Origin: Varroa destructor | Lineage: Eukaryota; Arthropoda; Arachnida; Mesostigmata; Varroidae | DNA length: 64,000 bases | NCBI RefSeq assembly: GCF_002443255.2 | Contig: NW_019211454.1 | Coordinates: 35,508,061-35,572,060 of the forward strand | Reading direction: 5' to 3' | Shown: piece after piece, positions 46,801 through 60,300 of the stretch | Position numbering within the stretch: position 1 is the stretch's first letter | How the letters are laid out: every line of letters begins with the position of its first letter | Position numbers and translations under genes: made by a program | Notes under the pieces: generated by a model | The model's input: only the letters and a program-made list of their open reading frames with translations | Database searches by the model: none | What the model was told of the DNA's origin: nothing

Positions 46801-48977
46801 CTGACCGTAAACATATAGACATATATTAGAGCGGAAAATATAAATGGCTTGTCTAGATAGAATTGATGATCGCTATTGTAGATTCCTGTCATGGCCATGA
46901 ATCAGTTGGCTCATGGCTAACATTCTCTTGTTGATGTAGCGGTTAGTAAACGGAATATATATGGACATTCAAAGGACTATTTTTAATAGGAAAGGTTTGA
47001 AGCCCTAACTCCATAATGTCTAATCATCCATCCCGAGTCAATAGGATGTTGCTTCGTACGGAGATAGATAGCTAACTCGTTGAACACTGTGTAATACTAA
47101 CTTCCCTTTGTTAGACATGATTAGTATCTTGATAAATATTCATGCGACTTAGTGAGAGTGTCTAAGGATTTTTGCGTGCCTTTTATTGATCGATCTAGTT
47201 GAACAACAGGACATTGGCAGCACGAAGTCGCTGCGATACACAGCGTATATGGCCATTATATGTTCGGGATTTTCGTCTAGCCGTCACACACTCTTTGAAA
47301 CTTTACTAACGAAGTAAGCCTAAAGGATTATTAAAGTTAAAGGGTCCTTAAGGACCTCGTCGCTGTCGTAAAGGCGCTTTCATACAATATAGACAGGTCT
47401 GTCGGATGCAGATAACTTTTTGTGGAGCATATGGCTATACTCGTTTCGCGATCCAACAGATTGTCATATTTACGTGTTTCTATTGATTTAGAGCGCATCT
47501 CGTTGGCCAGATCTCATTATTGTGCAGCAACGAATCCTTTCGTACTATTCAATATACCTTTTCTTTTCAATACAGTCTACAGCAAATATGTATATCGGCC
47601 ATTTCGAAACGGATCTGTTTGTGTAGGCTTGAATTTTCTAGAAGAGCACCGTGGTGAAAACAACGTATCGGACACATGTTTAGGTTGACTATTGTGTTTT
47701 GCCACTACGCAAGTCCTTATCTAGTTAGATCTAGTAATTAATATAATCATATCAATTACTAGATCTATTAATAATGTGTATATGATATGCTAAAGTTTTA
47801 GATCAGCATTTTTTCTGGAAAGCCGTGTTACGCGGATGACAGTAACGCAGCGAGGACACTGAAGAGGGGGAAGAACAGGAAAACAGGGCCACAGGAAGAC
47901 TGGAACACAACGACGGAATATTTGAAATAATCTAAATGAACATCTACAATGTGATCATCGTATGGCACGACAGGGTAACGCGATAACTGGTTTCACTGAA
48001 AGAAAACATATTGCCAACTAGCGAGTGTTGTCTGAACCTGCCTTTTATAAGCGACGTCTGCCCAATGCCGGTTCTATAGTCAGCAAATAGTAAAGAAGGA
48101 TCGCAAGAATTAACTCATTTAACGAATTGTTACAAGAATGTTTTTCTCTGAGCAGTTTGTCGATGCCTTCAACAGTCAGCGGGGATCTTTTTCGCAAGAT
48201 GGGAATATATCTATCTCTTTGGTCGTACCTAACTACAGTAACATCACCTATTTATCTTTGATTTTGTAGCCATTTTAAGGTTAACAGCTTACAAGCTGAT
48301 AATATAGAGGCTAAGCGCTATAATTAACCTCCTACTTTTTCAAAAAGATCTAAGAAATTGTTCTATTATATATTTTAGTAGGTCCGGATCACAAAACGAT
48401 TATATTTATAAATGCTACTACGCTAATAGCGACGTAGTGTTTTATAGTGTCAGATCTAAGCAATTGTTAGTGTTTGATTAATACATTCTAATTTTGTGGT
48501 TCTACTTATGCGTAGTTCAAAGATATGTACTTTGCCCATTGAAGTGCTCTCTCGAATCCAGTCCTGTTCTTGAAGCAGTGTCATCTGTTTTCGCAATATT
48601 CAGTTAGTTTTTTCCTATCGCACTGGAAGATTGCTTCTCGTCTGCTATAGGTCTTAATAAACAAAAATCGCCTAACTGGAAGCTATGGGGATCTCCGCTA
48701 GCATTTTGCTTGCTCCGTCTGCACGCACTTTACCCCCCATCGCTCTTTCCTACTGCCCTCGTATGTTAAATTTCCTCTAACATACTCATTTGGTCGTATA
48801 CCCAACCACTTTACGCCTGGAAGGTCTGTGCTGCTTCCGCGGGACAATTTTGCTCGTAGCTGATTTAGCTCATCTGACTGTACACAGCTCCGTGATTCTC
48901 TCACGCAATGAGTCATTCGCGTTCAATCTCTGTCCCGTCTTGTTTCTGTTTATTCGTTCTTCATATTGTCGTCTTAG
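46801..48977. other. AT-rich stretch with palindromes, no recognised gene
   Basis: Contains a 14-base perfect palindrome at 47343-47356 (ggtccttaaggacc) and a 14-bp stem hairpin at 47726-47767. An 88-codon plus-strand frame at 47422-47688 is unassigned. From about 48.7 kb the sequence becomes GC-richer. Confidence 0.35.
47726..47767. repeat. 14-bp perfect inverted repeat with 14-base loop
   Basis: Left arm tagatctagtaatt at 47726-47739, right arm aattactagatcta at 47754-47767. The arms contain TAAT cores on both strands, so the pair would present two oppositely oriented homeodomain-type sites as well as a hairpin. No further extension of the arms is seen. Confidence 0.9.
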
Positions 48978-49051
48978 CAACGGCGACGCGGTAACAAGGG
49001 CATATGTCCTGGCGCTAGTACTCGATGATGCGTCAGTGGACGAACAGGCTG
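48978..49051 (+). CDS. Candidate internal exon, product unknown
   Basis: A long pyrimidine tract (ttattcgttcttcatattg, then tcgtcttag) gives a strong acceptor ending at 48977, and a consensus GTGAGT donor follows at 49052. The 74 bases between are open in only one phase (1 base, 24 codons, 1 base). The peptide starts NGDAVTRAYVLALVLDDASV. No family is recognised. The following candidate on this strand (51545-51570, between a good acceptor and GTGAGG) could join in phase, but I found no third exon to continue the chain. The opposite strand is also open here (48870-49361). Confidence 0.25.
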
Positions 49052-50750
49052 GTGAGTGAGAGACGTAACTATGGTTGTTGGGTCCACACACTGTGAGAAG
49101 CAGAACTGGTCGGGAGAACGCAAGAAAGCATAAAAGCGAGACAGAAAAAAGAGTCAGCAGACAACAGCAGCGCTGAGGCCGTATGAGAACAGTCCATGCT
49201 GACGTCACAAAAGGGCAGAGATCTAGTAAAAAGTTTCGAGCCCAAGAGGCGTTTGTTCTTGCTGCCACAAAGTGTGGAAGGACACCCTCAAGAAGGAGCA
49301 CGGCCAACGCTTGGCCTGTTTGCTTCAGGCGGGTCTGCTCTTGCCCGTCGACTACGCACACCGCTACGCTGCTCGTTATAAGCTAGTCGTTTGACGGCGA
49401 CACTGTCGTATCCTTAACGACGACTAACGGATGAAATATTAGGTTGCGTTGCCCTGCAAATTTTCCTTTTCACTACTAACTCTGATTTTTTCTGTTCTTC
49501 CCACACTTGATGTTTCAAAGCTATACCCCGTCCAGTTCCAGTGGGTGAAATTTTCCAACGAGCCCTGCGTTGCCATTTTCCTTGGACGTGCTTATTCGTC
49601 TTTTTATTATCTCGCTGTGCGTTTAGCCGTGTTCGTTCATTCGCCTGGTTTGCGTCAACACCATTCTAAATCTTCATCTTTCGATTATTCCTATGAACTT
49701 TTACTTTTTACTACCCTTTTTCTTGGCATTTTCTCGTAACATTCCCCTCTTCATTTTCTCACAGTGTATCTTTACCTCGTCTTTTCTCCCTTTCATTGTC
49801 TTTTTTGCGATAGCGGGTCCTTATGGAGTTTCTGTCCCGTCTTTGTCCTGGTTGTTTTTCGGTCAGGTCCAAAGACGGGCTTTTTCACCAGTACTTTTTT
49901 CACGTGCGGCGTTCTCCCACTTCAGTCCCTTCTGCCGAGGTCTATCCCCTTCCGATTCTAGCTCTAATGTTATTCAGTTTCTCTCTCTCACCGCTAATTG
50001 TCTCTCTCATTCTGTTTATCCTGATGCTGGTGGCGAAAACCGATCAAATATCGTCGTTGCTTTGCACTTCTTCTTTTGAGCTAAATAGGAAAATTAACGG
50101 ATCCACTAGCTACGCCTGTTCTTCCTCCGCAACCGTGGAGAAAAGAAAAAAGTCAGAGGATGGAAACAAGCTTCTTCCTATTTGGTCTGTTTTTCCTTCA
50201 GTACACCACAGAAACGACATCGGGGCCAGCAGTGATGCTTGAAGCTTCTGCGGCGCTTGCAGCACTTTTAATTTTTCTGGCCTTACGAGCCAATCAAAGT
50301 ACAACCTAAATACCATGTGCCACATAAAGCAACCACGCAGCTGTGCGATGCGACCTGAGGTCGAGAGCGTCAGTGGCGCCAGCAGTGGCTGCAGCTGTGG
50401 CAGAAGCAGCAGCATTACCGATAATGAAAAATGTTGCTGGTTCTGTTCCTTTGACTTCAGCTTCTGCGACATTTCTTGGTACGGGCTTTCGGCAGCACGC
50501 TTCCATAACTTCTCGATGGACGAAGAAAATTAATTGCTTTATTGTTATCAACGTAGGGTGATTGCATTGGAGTAGCGTCTGCAAATATCCGCCAACGCGA
50601 CCAGTGGGTGCCGATAGCTTCCGCAAACAACCCAAAGCACTGGTGATTCCCGTTATCAGGCTTTTTGTAACTGTACTTTGACGCTGATTCTGGCATGATG
50701 AGTTGGGTGATCGTATATTGTAAGAGCACGGCGAACGTAGTAGTCTTCAA
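49052..50750. other. Pyrimidine-rich block, no recognised gene
   Basis: From about 49440 to 50080 the plus strand is roughly two-thirds or more pyrimidine. This gives plus-strand frames of 96-139 codons in several phases, rich in Phe, Leu and Ser. 50110-50640 is GC/CAG-rich and open in two minus-strand phases and two plus-strand phases at once. I read all of these as composition. Confidence 0.35.
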
Positions 50751-53700
50751 TTAGAGTTTAACTGCATCGTTTCGACCAAAGAAGGTCAGCTAAACGTTTC
50801 TGCCAGTATTTTGAAATTTCGACTCTAGCTCCTTACCGTAGAGCTAGAAAGGTCGCGTTTCAAATAGTGCATATAACGTATCATACGTCACTGTATACCG
50901 TTAGAACGTTCCGGCGTCTAACAGTTCGTTGTGTAACGATGCGGCTGGAGTTTGGGTCAAGTATATGAAACATTGTTATGCTGTCCACGTGATTAATCTG
51001 TTTACCAAAGTTTGCCTCCGAAACACAGATCCTTCACAAATACGCTGATAACATATGACATACGAGCTCCTCATAACGGACAATTGTTATGCAGTGACCA
51101 TGTAAAACTCGGTAATGCAACTATGCAGACGATATACACTTATGCAAAACCTGCTTACACCATGCAGGTTAGATTTCCAAAAAAACACCGGCTCTGTTAG
51201 AAATAATGCCATATCAGATAATACTGATTCTGTTGAAAAATGCCCATATTGCTTAAAAATGTTCATAAAAAGGTATCGAAGGTTTGGCAAGCTTTACCCA
51301 ACTTATGATCTATAAGGCCAAACTTTCCAGATAATGTTGGTGTTTACGAAATGCTCAAACATATTTTAATATATCTAAACTGCTATCGCTGTGCCACTTC
51401 TTAATATAATGATACCTTCGCCTCATTTAAGGAAATTGTACGATAATTATGCATCATTGAGACGTTACCAAACAAAATATGTGCAAAACGGACAGAGGTA
51501 CGCTGTTAGACCGTCTTTCAATGGACCTTTTATTTCCATTGCAGGAGCTCGACGCCCTCCCGTGCAACCGGTGAGGAGCGAAATACTCAAAAAGTAAATA
51601 ATGAAACAAAAATCAAATTTGTATGAATAGATTAAGCTCGAAAACACTAAAGTAATCCAAGTGCGGACGGCGATTCCCGCAGAGCAATTCAACCAGCTTC
51701 TCGCCCCTGCTAGTATCTAGTGATATTTACGTGAAACAGCTTGCGTTTCATAGCTTTTTTCAAGTAGCTCGTAACTTCGATCAACGTTCCCTATTCAGGT
51801 AGAACATTCAGCCGATTCGCTGGGCCAGACAAAACGAATTATCGCTTATGGCCGTTCATTGAAGCTGCAGTGGCGATCGTAGATGCATCTGCGCCGGCTG
51901 GTGTTTCGTCTGTCTGTGAAACTTCTGCACGCGCTATTTGCGTCGATCATTTTCATTCGTATCTCCGCACCGCCGCCGAAATGTACCTGCCACTGACGTT
52001 TTATTTACGTTTACTAGAGTTATATTGTAATGGCGTCTTTCGTTGCAGGAAAGGAACATGTGACCGGCTATATTCCCGCCTGCTTGTTTGTCGGAGCCGC
52101 TGCGCTCGCGAGAGGTAATCTTCCTTCGTGCTCAGCGCCTCGTATGACAACGCTCGTCGGACATCGGGTCGCGGTAGTCGACCAGGCGTGCTCGCAGCGT
52201 GGTGTGATATGAACGCCATTGCCGCTAACGCAGGATAGCTGAATGCCTTAGGACTCGTGCACACTCGCGAACTCGAAGGCTTTCATACATGTAGCTCATC
52301 CGCTTTTATTAATCAACTGCCTTACCTATTCGTTGTGACCAACGTTCACCGTGCGTCACTGCACCTTTTGCTTTCTATATATTAACTATACGGTTAATCT
52401 TATAGTATATGTGATTGACTACATGTCAAAGTGCTTCGATCCACAGGCTGTTCGAATGTGGCGGCAACCAAAGAGCGGCCTGCACAGATTCGCCTAGGGT
52501 TTCCATTGTGATTCATCGAATTCCTTTTGGCCAACTACAGCTTTAGTATGGCAGCGGCGATCTTGAGCTTCCTCTGTAAGACGCTGATCGCTACATAGTC
52601 TACGGTTTACATATTTATGAGTTTTTAAGCGAACTCAGCTTCTTGGCGTTCTTTAACTGTATTTAGAGACTGTACACGCTCGACGCTCCGCAGGCTACCA
52701 TATTAGTTTTTGTCCAGGTTGATATATGCTCTCAGTATTGGCAACGGCCTGTTTTGAAAGTCTATCCATTTATCTAGGCCAACAACAATAGGACAAGCAA
52801 CACCGCATTCTAGTTTGGTGTTTGAGTAGAGATTATTATCCGAACTTATTGCCCCGCATGATAGCTTATGTATTATGGCTAAAGATTATATTAAATGGAT
52901 TTGCTAGGTGAACACTTTCGCTTTAACCACGCAGTTTATGTTTGCAGGATCGGGCATCTTTACCGTGACAAGTAAGACAGGATTGCGCGGACAGCAAAAC
53001 CGGCATTACCGTACATACTATGTGCCTTTTGATGCTTACTTCACTAGCAATGTTATCCATGTGGGCCAAAATCGAATTCGCTCAGTTGGTATATCTTAAC
53101 TGTGTACCGATGGACGTATTATTTTCATTATGTGCCATAACTGGCAAAATGCACAAAGTCTGCAAGATATACATGCACACGTTTACTTCACTTGTGACGG
53201 TCGAAGGCTACTAGATGTATCGGTCGGTCGAAATGCACGTTTACTGCCATTTGAAAGGGTTTGTTTGATACGATCACTTTGAATCAAATATTCGTCCTAG
53301 AGTACATGTATGCTATACTAGGCTGCCTATTTGCGGTTTGATTGCTGCTGCAGGACGCCGTTGATATCGCCGAGGCTATGCAGCCAGTACTAACTCTCTT
53401 TGGCTAGTTGATGCAAACCGTTAAAGTTCATTAAAACCTGGTAAGTCTAATTAAGCGGACCATATAGCGATGTCAAATTATGTATTGTACTAAACATAGG
53501 CGCAATATGCTAATTGCATAGAGAACAAACGGTGTAAATGATCCACCAATGAACAATTCGCTTTCACCGTCAACCTCAGTACTCCTTTCGTGACAGCTGC
53601 AGTTATACGCGATCGAGTGCCTGTGCGACTATCACCACCGTTCTTTTTAAAGAATGGGTTGCTATAGTAAACCCAGGCCGACCAGGAAGCAGCTGAAGCC

Positions 53701-54450
53701 CACTTCTCGCGATATCGAACTAACAACTGATCTAGTAATTGCAGTGAGCAGCTGAAAAAAAAATGTTACCCCGACTGTATCAGTAGTCGTGGCTCTGAGC
53801 TTTCCTGCTGTCAACGTCTCGTCGCTGGGTGTGGTCGAAAATAGGCTGATTTACCACGATTCCATGAAAATGCTAGGGCATCTACACAGCAAGAAAAAGG
53901 ACGTGGCGATTCTGTCGACCCAGCACCGCATCGACTCAAGGTTGCTCTTGCTCCTATTTTTCTTTCATTTGAAAAGGACTTCACCAGGCAGGTGGCAAAC
54001 AGCCATCCATTGTCGCAACGGGGTCTACTACATCCATCTAAATGGCTGCCGTATCTGCTGCTATAGCGGCAGCAACAATAGTGGGCTTCGCAAGAGCGGG
54101 CCTCTCTTGCCCAGCTTCTAACGGCGAACGGCCTAGGTTGCAACAGTAGGACACTGGCCATTACACTAATGGGGAAGACGCTAGTCTTTGCCCTATTTGG
54201 CTGGGCAAGTCAGGCCAGCAGCCAGACAGCCGGTTTCTTCGTTGGCTAATGCCAAGTTCCGGATGTTGTTGGCCACTGGAAGGGACTACAAAGCTGGACA
54301 ACATTTTACCCTATTTTTTAGTATACGATAATCGTTTGGCACCCTGGCACCCCTTCTCCTGCCCTTTACGCCTCGTGTTTTGGAACGTTTGTCCTGCTCT
54401 TTCCTTTCTCTCTTTTCCGTTGGCAAACCGCGAAAAAGGTTAGGCAGGTA
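50751..54450. other. Mixed stretch with small GC-rich patches, no recognised gene
   Basis: 51545-51570 is a 26-base open piece between a good acceptor (cttttatttccattgcag) and GTGAGG. 52030-52212 is a 60-codon ATG frame (starts MASFVAGKEHVTGYIPACLF) that crosses an acceptor ending at 52048. 53.6-54.4 kb is a small GC-rich block with 110-116 codon frames on both strands. None is assignable. A CPYCLKMF reading near 51243 lacks the His pair of a zinc finger. Confidence 0.3.
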
Positions 54451-57360
54451 GACAACGAAAGCAACAGAAGATTACTCTTAGTAATTTCCGAAAAAGCGCA
54501 AAATACTCAACGCAATATGCTTGTTGTAATATAAACGCAAGTAAATACTGTGTGTTTTATTCCGTCATAGTAACATACTACATTTTACTCGCCTGGAGTA
54601 GAGAAAGAGTACCGTTTCTCTTTCATTGAATAAACTATTCAAACCCACATTTTTATGATAAATGTTTTGCAATCTGTATATAATATCAATCAATACTTCT
54701 AACATAGCCAGTGTTTCCGCACGTTTGCATTATTTTTTTAACTATCTCTTAGCTTTTAAAACAAGTGGCTCTAACAGCAACTTATTGGGGATAGGAATAT
54801 ATGTGTGCTAATGTCGGTATCATAGCAGAGAACGCAGTGGAACTTGGTTGGTAGTATTATAGCGTAATGGCAGTGGAAGGTGCGCATACGAGGCGGAATA
54901 TGAGACAGATTATGTATTAAGTAAACTCAAAGAGGGCTGGCCTTGTTACATATCTGTGCAGTAGAAACAGTCGCGTGTTTTCATTACATCGTCGAACGAG
55001 ATGCCATCAATTTTCTCCCTGTATCGGTATTAGATGACAATCGAGAATAATAATCGGTTATACGACCGACGACGGGGACAGGCCAAAGGCTACACAAATA
55101 GATTGTATTTGACTAGCGCAAATGATTGTTAGAAACTAAAAAGAACAGGAGCAAGTAGGGGTAGTAACAACACAGCACTGGGCTACACACGTCAGATCCG
55201 TATAGCGACTCGCTGCTTTACAAACGTTAAACGTTTTAGTACCTGCGTGACGTTTTATGCACATGAAACTGTGTATACAAGGGCTGTGTATGCCGCCATG
55301 TCTAATCGGCGAATATCTGAAGATGGAGGGTATTTGTGTGAATCTTCAGCCTGAGCTCTGGGCAGATATAATACAGTTACAAAAACCTCTCGCTTCAACC
55401 ACAACAGTATCTTGGAAATGTCTTGAAGGGGCATGACATTAAAAAAAAAGACTGCGCCTCCGTTCATTGGTCGTTCCATCTTTTCCTTTTGTCGTTCCTA
55501 TTGCTATTGTTGACAAATGTAAAAGAAATTTATCGTTATTCCTCCTCAGTCCCTAGTTTGCTAGCTATTTTTTTCTTTAGCGGCTGCTCGGCTGATGACC
55601 AGCTGGCCGAAAGGAAACGAACGGTGTTCGAAGAAAGCTCTACTGGTCACTAATGTCTTCAAAGGGCTTGCCATTCTGGTCCCAAAGCAGTAGTTTACCA
55701 TCGCTTCTTCTAGTGTTCTTACGCGCCCTTCTTCCGCCCGTGTTCGTCGAGTGTGGAATCTGCGCGAGTATAGTGCCTAACAGAAGAGCCCTTTAAGAAG
55801 CCGCAGTTGCAAAAGACTAGAAAAACGGAAGGCCTTGTCCTTAATTTTTTCTCTAGGCATAATGCTCAGCTTTGGTTCACCCGAACCAAGCGGATCGCCT
55901 AGTTCGCAATCCCTAACGGAATAATAACAGAACAACGTAGAAAAATTAGTATTCTTCTATTCTAGCCAATTCTTCTTCTATTCGTCATCGGAAAGCTCCA
56001 TATTTCTACCTTACCCTGAAGACAAACGTAGGAGGCGTCAAGATAACAAAGCATGAGAACCTGATACCTCCCTATCGTCCATTAAATTCTGTTGTCCATT
56101 TTTTTATTGCCGGTGAAGGCACCAAATAAGCGACTTCCAATTTCGAAATATCTTCGTTTATAAACAATTATTGTGTATATATGCGAGTTCAAATTAACTG
56201 ATTCATATGAATAGAAATCACCGTCAAATAGCAACATACGACCTAGTAAAGAAAATATATTACTAGGTGCCTCTAATGTTTGTTAGATATGATAAACAAC
56301 AAGTCGAATGTAAACACTTAGTATATGCGCATTGTATGGCTTGATAGAGTTCACTTCAGTAGCACTTGTTAATCACAATGTCAATTTATATGGGCGTGAT
56401 ATCCTCCTGGAGTAAGCCTGTAGGAGGCCAAGAGGTGAATAGGCCACATTCAGGCGTTTGTGTTCAAAGGAATACATCTTGTACCGAGATGCGCTGGTGT
56501 GCATACAGTTCAGATAGAAATGCAATTCGTATTCAGCAAACGTGTGCGCCTCAATTGACCCATAAAGCCTTGCCAGGATAAATATGCTTGCAAACTTTTT
56601 TGAAACATATGGAAATTGGAATAGGGGTATTCGTAGAAAGGGCATCGAGTCTAAATGCACGTTTTTTTTTAACGTACATATTACTTATGGCTTCACAATG
56701 GTATAGCCATCGACATATGCAGTGGTTCCTATTTAGGCAATTCAATCAACGTTGTATAGAAATATCAGTCACTATCGGATAAAAAAAAAAAAAAATTATA
56801 CGCTTTAGTCAATTTTGTATCGGTCACTGTCCTTATGAAAAAAAAACACTTAGTAAACCCGTATGAGAGGAATTTGTCATTGGACCGATATTTTGTGACA
56901 GAGGGGGATCCTGCCTTAATGTATTAAATGTGTTAGCGTATTGAAAAATAGGTTTTCTTATTCAAGTTGATTTGTTCGGGTATGTTACAATTTGTTGTTC
57001 AAATTATTCTATGATCTGCAGCTATATAAAAATAAACTTTATGAAAAATGATATCGATTGTACTTCTTCAGTGAATTTAGGTTTGTACATAGTAAAAAAA
57101 AAAAAAAAAAACTAATTACACAGGCGATAAGCGCCACTTGTGTATAGCAAATAGCAAATAAATACTATTACTATCAATAATGACATACTGTGCACTTGGA
57201 GAAAAATTATTTTAAAGTTCACCGTAAATACCTTCTGCCCAATTTTCACTGTTAAGCCGTAGGAGATTTACTATCATAATCACGTTATGCTTTAAAGGCA
57301 AAGGCAAACCTTTAGTCCTCATCAAACTTGCTATTAGTAGAACAGAACGTGCTAAAAGCT
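54451..57360. other. AT-rich stretch with A-runs, no recognised gene
   Basis: A15 at 56781-56795 and A18 at 57094-57111 could be retrotransposed tails, but I find no element upstream of either. A short GC-richer patch lies at 55.4-55.9 kb. No coding motif is recognised. Confidence 0.35.
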
Positions 57361-60300
57361 AAATCATATGAGTCTGGCGGATAGGATATTCAAGAGTGGT
57401 GGTGCGTTGCCATACATCTTTGGGACCCCTTCAGTGGCAGCAATCATCATTGCGTTTATTCTTTTCGACGCGGCCAAATAGTAACGGAACTGTGTAGTTG
57501 TTTTGATCTCTGTCTGTCCTCTCGTTTTATTACTAGGTTCCTCGACTTTTTGGTCAAACAGCCGGCCGCCACCCCATCCTTGCAAATTAAGCAACGTTTG
57601 TAAAAGCAAGCTCTTCCACTTTTTCGAGGAGAAGGAGCAGCCTTGTGTAGTCACAGTACTGTGCATATATAAATGTATATCTAGGTGTATTTATCCGTAT
57701 TATCGCATGTGTGTAAGTCCAGGTGTGTGCATGTTTCGGTGTGCATACGTGTCTAGCTGCATTCGTGTATGTGTGTGCATTTATGTCTTGGCGCGGTTGT
57801 CGCTATTACAACGAGCAAGACTGCGTTGGTTCCCAGAAACAGAGCGTGCAAGGGCCAGTCAGCTGTTTTTCCATCTCACTAACTTCGTCGTGTTCCGTCT
57901 TCAGATCTACTTTTCTTTTTGTCGTTCCATATGTTCCTGCCTGTTTCACCACCGATTCTTAGGTCTATGAAATTCCTGCTGATGCTTTTCCCACCTTGTC
58001 TACCTGTAGCTTGCTGCGATGCCACTCACGCTGGCCATTCTCGGAACCTTTCCCTAGGTTGTTCCACAACAGCTCCATCCTGTCCTGTTCTGTCAAACGG
58101 CTGGTACTGCTAATGCCTATTGCTAGCTAGCAAAGCTTTTGGCGCTATTATTGGCGCATCTTCTGCAGGTCGATATCAATATGATCATCCAGAAAGCCAA
58201 GATTTGCGCTGATGTAACTTGTACTTGGCGTTACGCCAGACGTGATACTGCTGATTGCGACCCTCCAACCCTCGATCCCTCGTGGATCATGAGCTTCTAA
58301 TAGCCTTCACCAAACAGTTACGAAACAAACACGCTTGTTCTTATATACAAACAGCCATGCGTTTGTGGACAAGGTCACATACACACGATCACACGGGCAT
58401 TCTATACTGACAAGCGCGCGGGTGCGAATAAAGCCATCCGTACAAATTTAATATATCCCACTGTTTCACATCAGCGCATTCGAGGGCAGATCAGCAGTAA
58501 GGAGGGCGCAAAGCAGAAAGGAAAAGATAGCGCGCCTGCGTAATAGGCTTGTTCTCGAGAAAAAGGGGTAAAAAGAAGAGCGAACAGAAACAGCACATCG
58601 AGAGAACGGAATGAAGAAATGGACGAGTCAATGACGAAGTAAATGGGGAAAGGAATGCCGAAAGGTAAAAACGCAGAACGTAGTCGGTCTTGCAGCAGAG
58701 GCCAGTGTTGCGGTAGACATAGAAGCGCCGTGCGTTTCGTTCAAGCTGCTTCTCTACAGGAGAGGGAAAGGGCGAAGAAGGATCAGAGTAAGACAAGCTG
58801 TAATTTCATCAAAGGACTTCCCCAAACCATACGAAAACTGCACAGCGAAGAAGAGCATATCGTCTATGGCGTTGCCTTCGAGTGTTAGCGTGCGTCTGCT
58901 TATGCTCTAATCATACCTTTTCTACACGCGAACATGGAGTCAGCTCGCTTCAGTCGGATGAACGTTTCAGTCCAAAGGCGAAAACAGCACAAGAGAAGCA
59001 GCACCCGAGACCCTAAACCCGAAGGAGCCCGAGATCTTAGTTATCCGAGCGGAGATCGGAGCATCGTTGGTAGTTAACTGGCTGGCCGTAGACACTGGCC
59101 GCTTACTAGAGACACCGTGCGCCAAGCGGCACGTGCGTTTCTCTGGCGCTGCCTTGTCCCCTATTCTTGCTGATCCTCGCTGCCTGTCGACTCGCAACGG
59201 GATGGGTACAGGGAGAAGCAATGTACGTATAGAGACTCTACGAAAGGGCCGGGAACATACTGAGGACGCTCGCTGCTGCTGGCTACGGGGGTGGACACAA
59301 TGAGGTCTCTCTTATTTTTATAGCATGCATTCTAGCAACACAGACAACGTTGCGGTAAAAACTTCAAGTGAAGGCAGGAAAAACTTGCAATTGAATTCAT
59401 ATATGTTAAAAAGTTAGAAAACTGAATAAGTGTAGCACGCAGCATTAGGAGAAAAATAAGAAGAGTGAAACACGGCTCTGCTTAGAGGTGGTATCTCATT
59501 GTCTCGACTACATGCCAACATGTGATGTAATTAGCCGTCTGAATGTCACAAAAGATGAATAACCGGCAATGGGAGGTTTCTAGCCTAATTAACTGAAATG
59601 CGTGCTCTAGCAAGTAATACTACCTGTGCATGTAAAAAAGTGATATCGTAATACTTTGTAAATAAGCGTACTGGAAAATCATTCATTATGTATAACTTAA
59701 TAAAAGGATTATTTTTGTGATTGGGGAGGATGGCTTAAAGATACGTGTATTAGTGTTCCGAGGCCAGCGCCAACCATTTAAAAAATATCTTAAACTCAAA
59801 TGCCGCTAACTTTTTAAAATAGGCAGAAATATAAATGAATTAACTCTTTTTTAAGCTTTACTAAACCCCTTATTTATAATTTATTAGTATCACGTATCGA
59901 GCTCATAAACTTGAACCTCATCGAGGCATTTATCGCATTAATATTATATCGTACTTCAAAGCTGACCCACGTACAATAGTCTAAACACATATAACTCCTA
60001 ACTACATAAATAAAGATGAGAAATTATTCACGATCGTGGATTATTCTGGATGGCTGGAGCTCCATATGAGGCCGCGTATTCTACTAATTTTAACAATTCT
60101 AAGAAACAAAAGCTTTTAGCGCACGTGTCGTGTCGTGTTGTGGACTTGGTGGAAGACTCAAAAAAAACTGGATGATACGTTCTTCAAAGTAGGTGGGTGC
60201 ATGTTGTCGGTAACCTATTTGTTAGCACCCGAAGTCTGTTAGAAGAAGAAAATTTGCTGTATCTCTTATAGGCGCCCTCATCACGAACTTAGGACAAGCA

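Noticed and set aside
51240..51300. Zinc-finger-like EKCPYCLKMF
   Set aside because: Both His positions are Lys/Thr and there is no adjacent finger.
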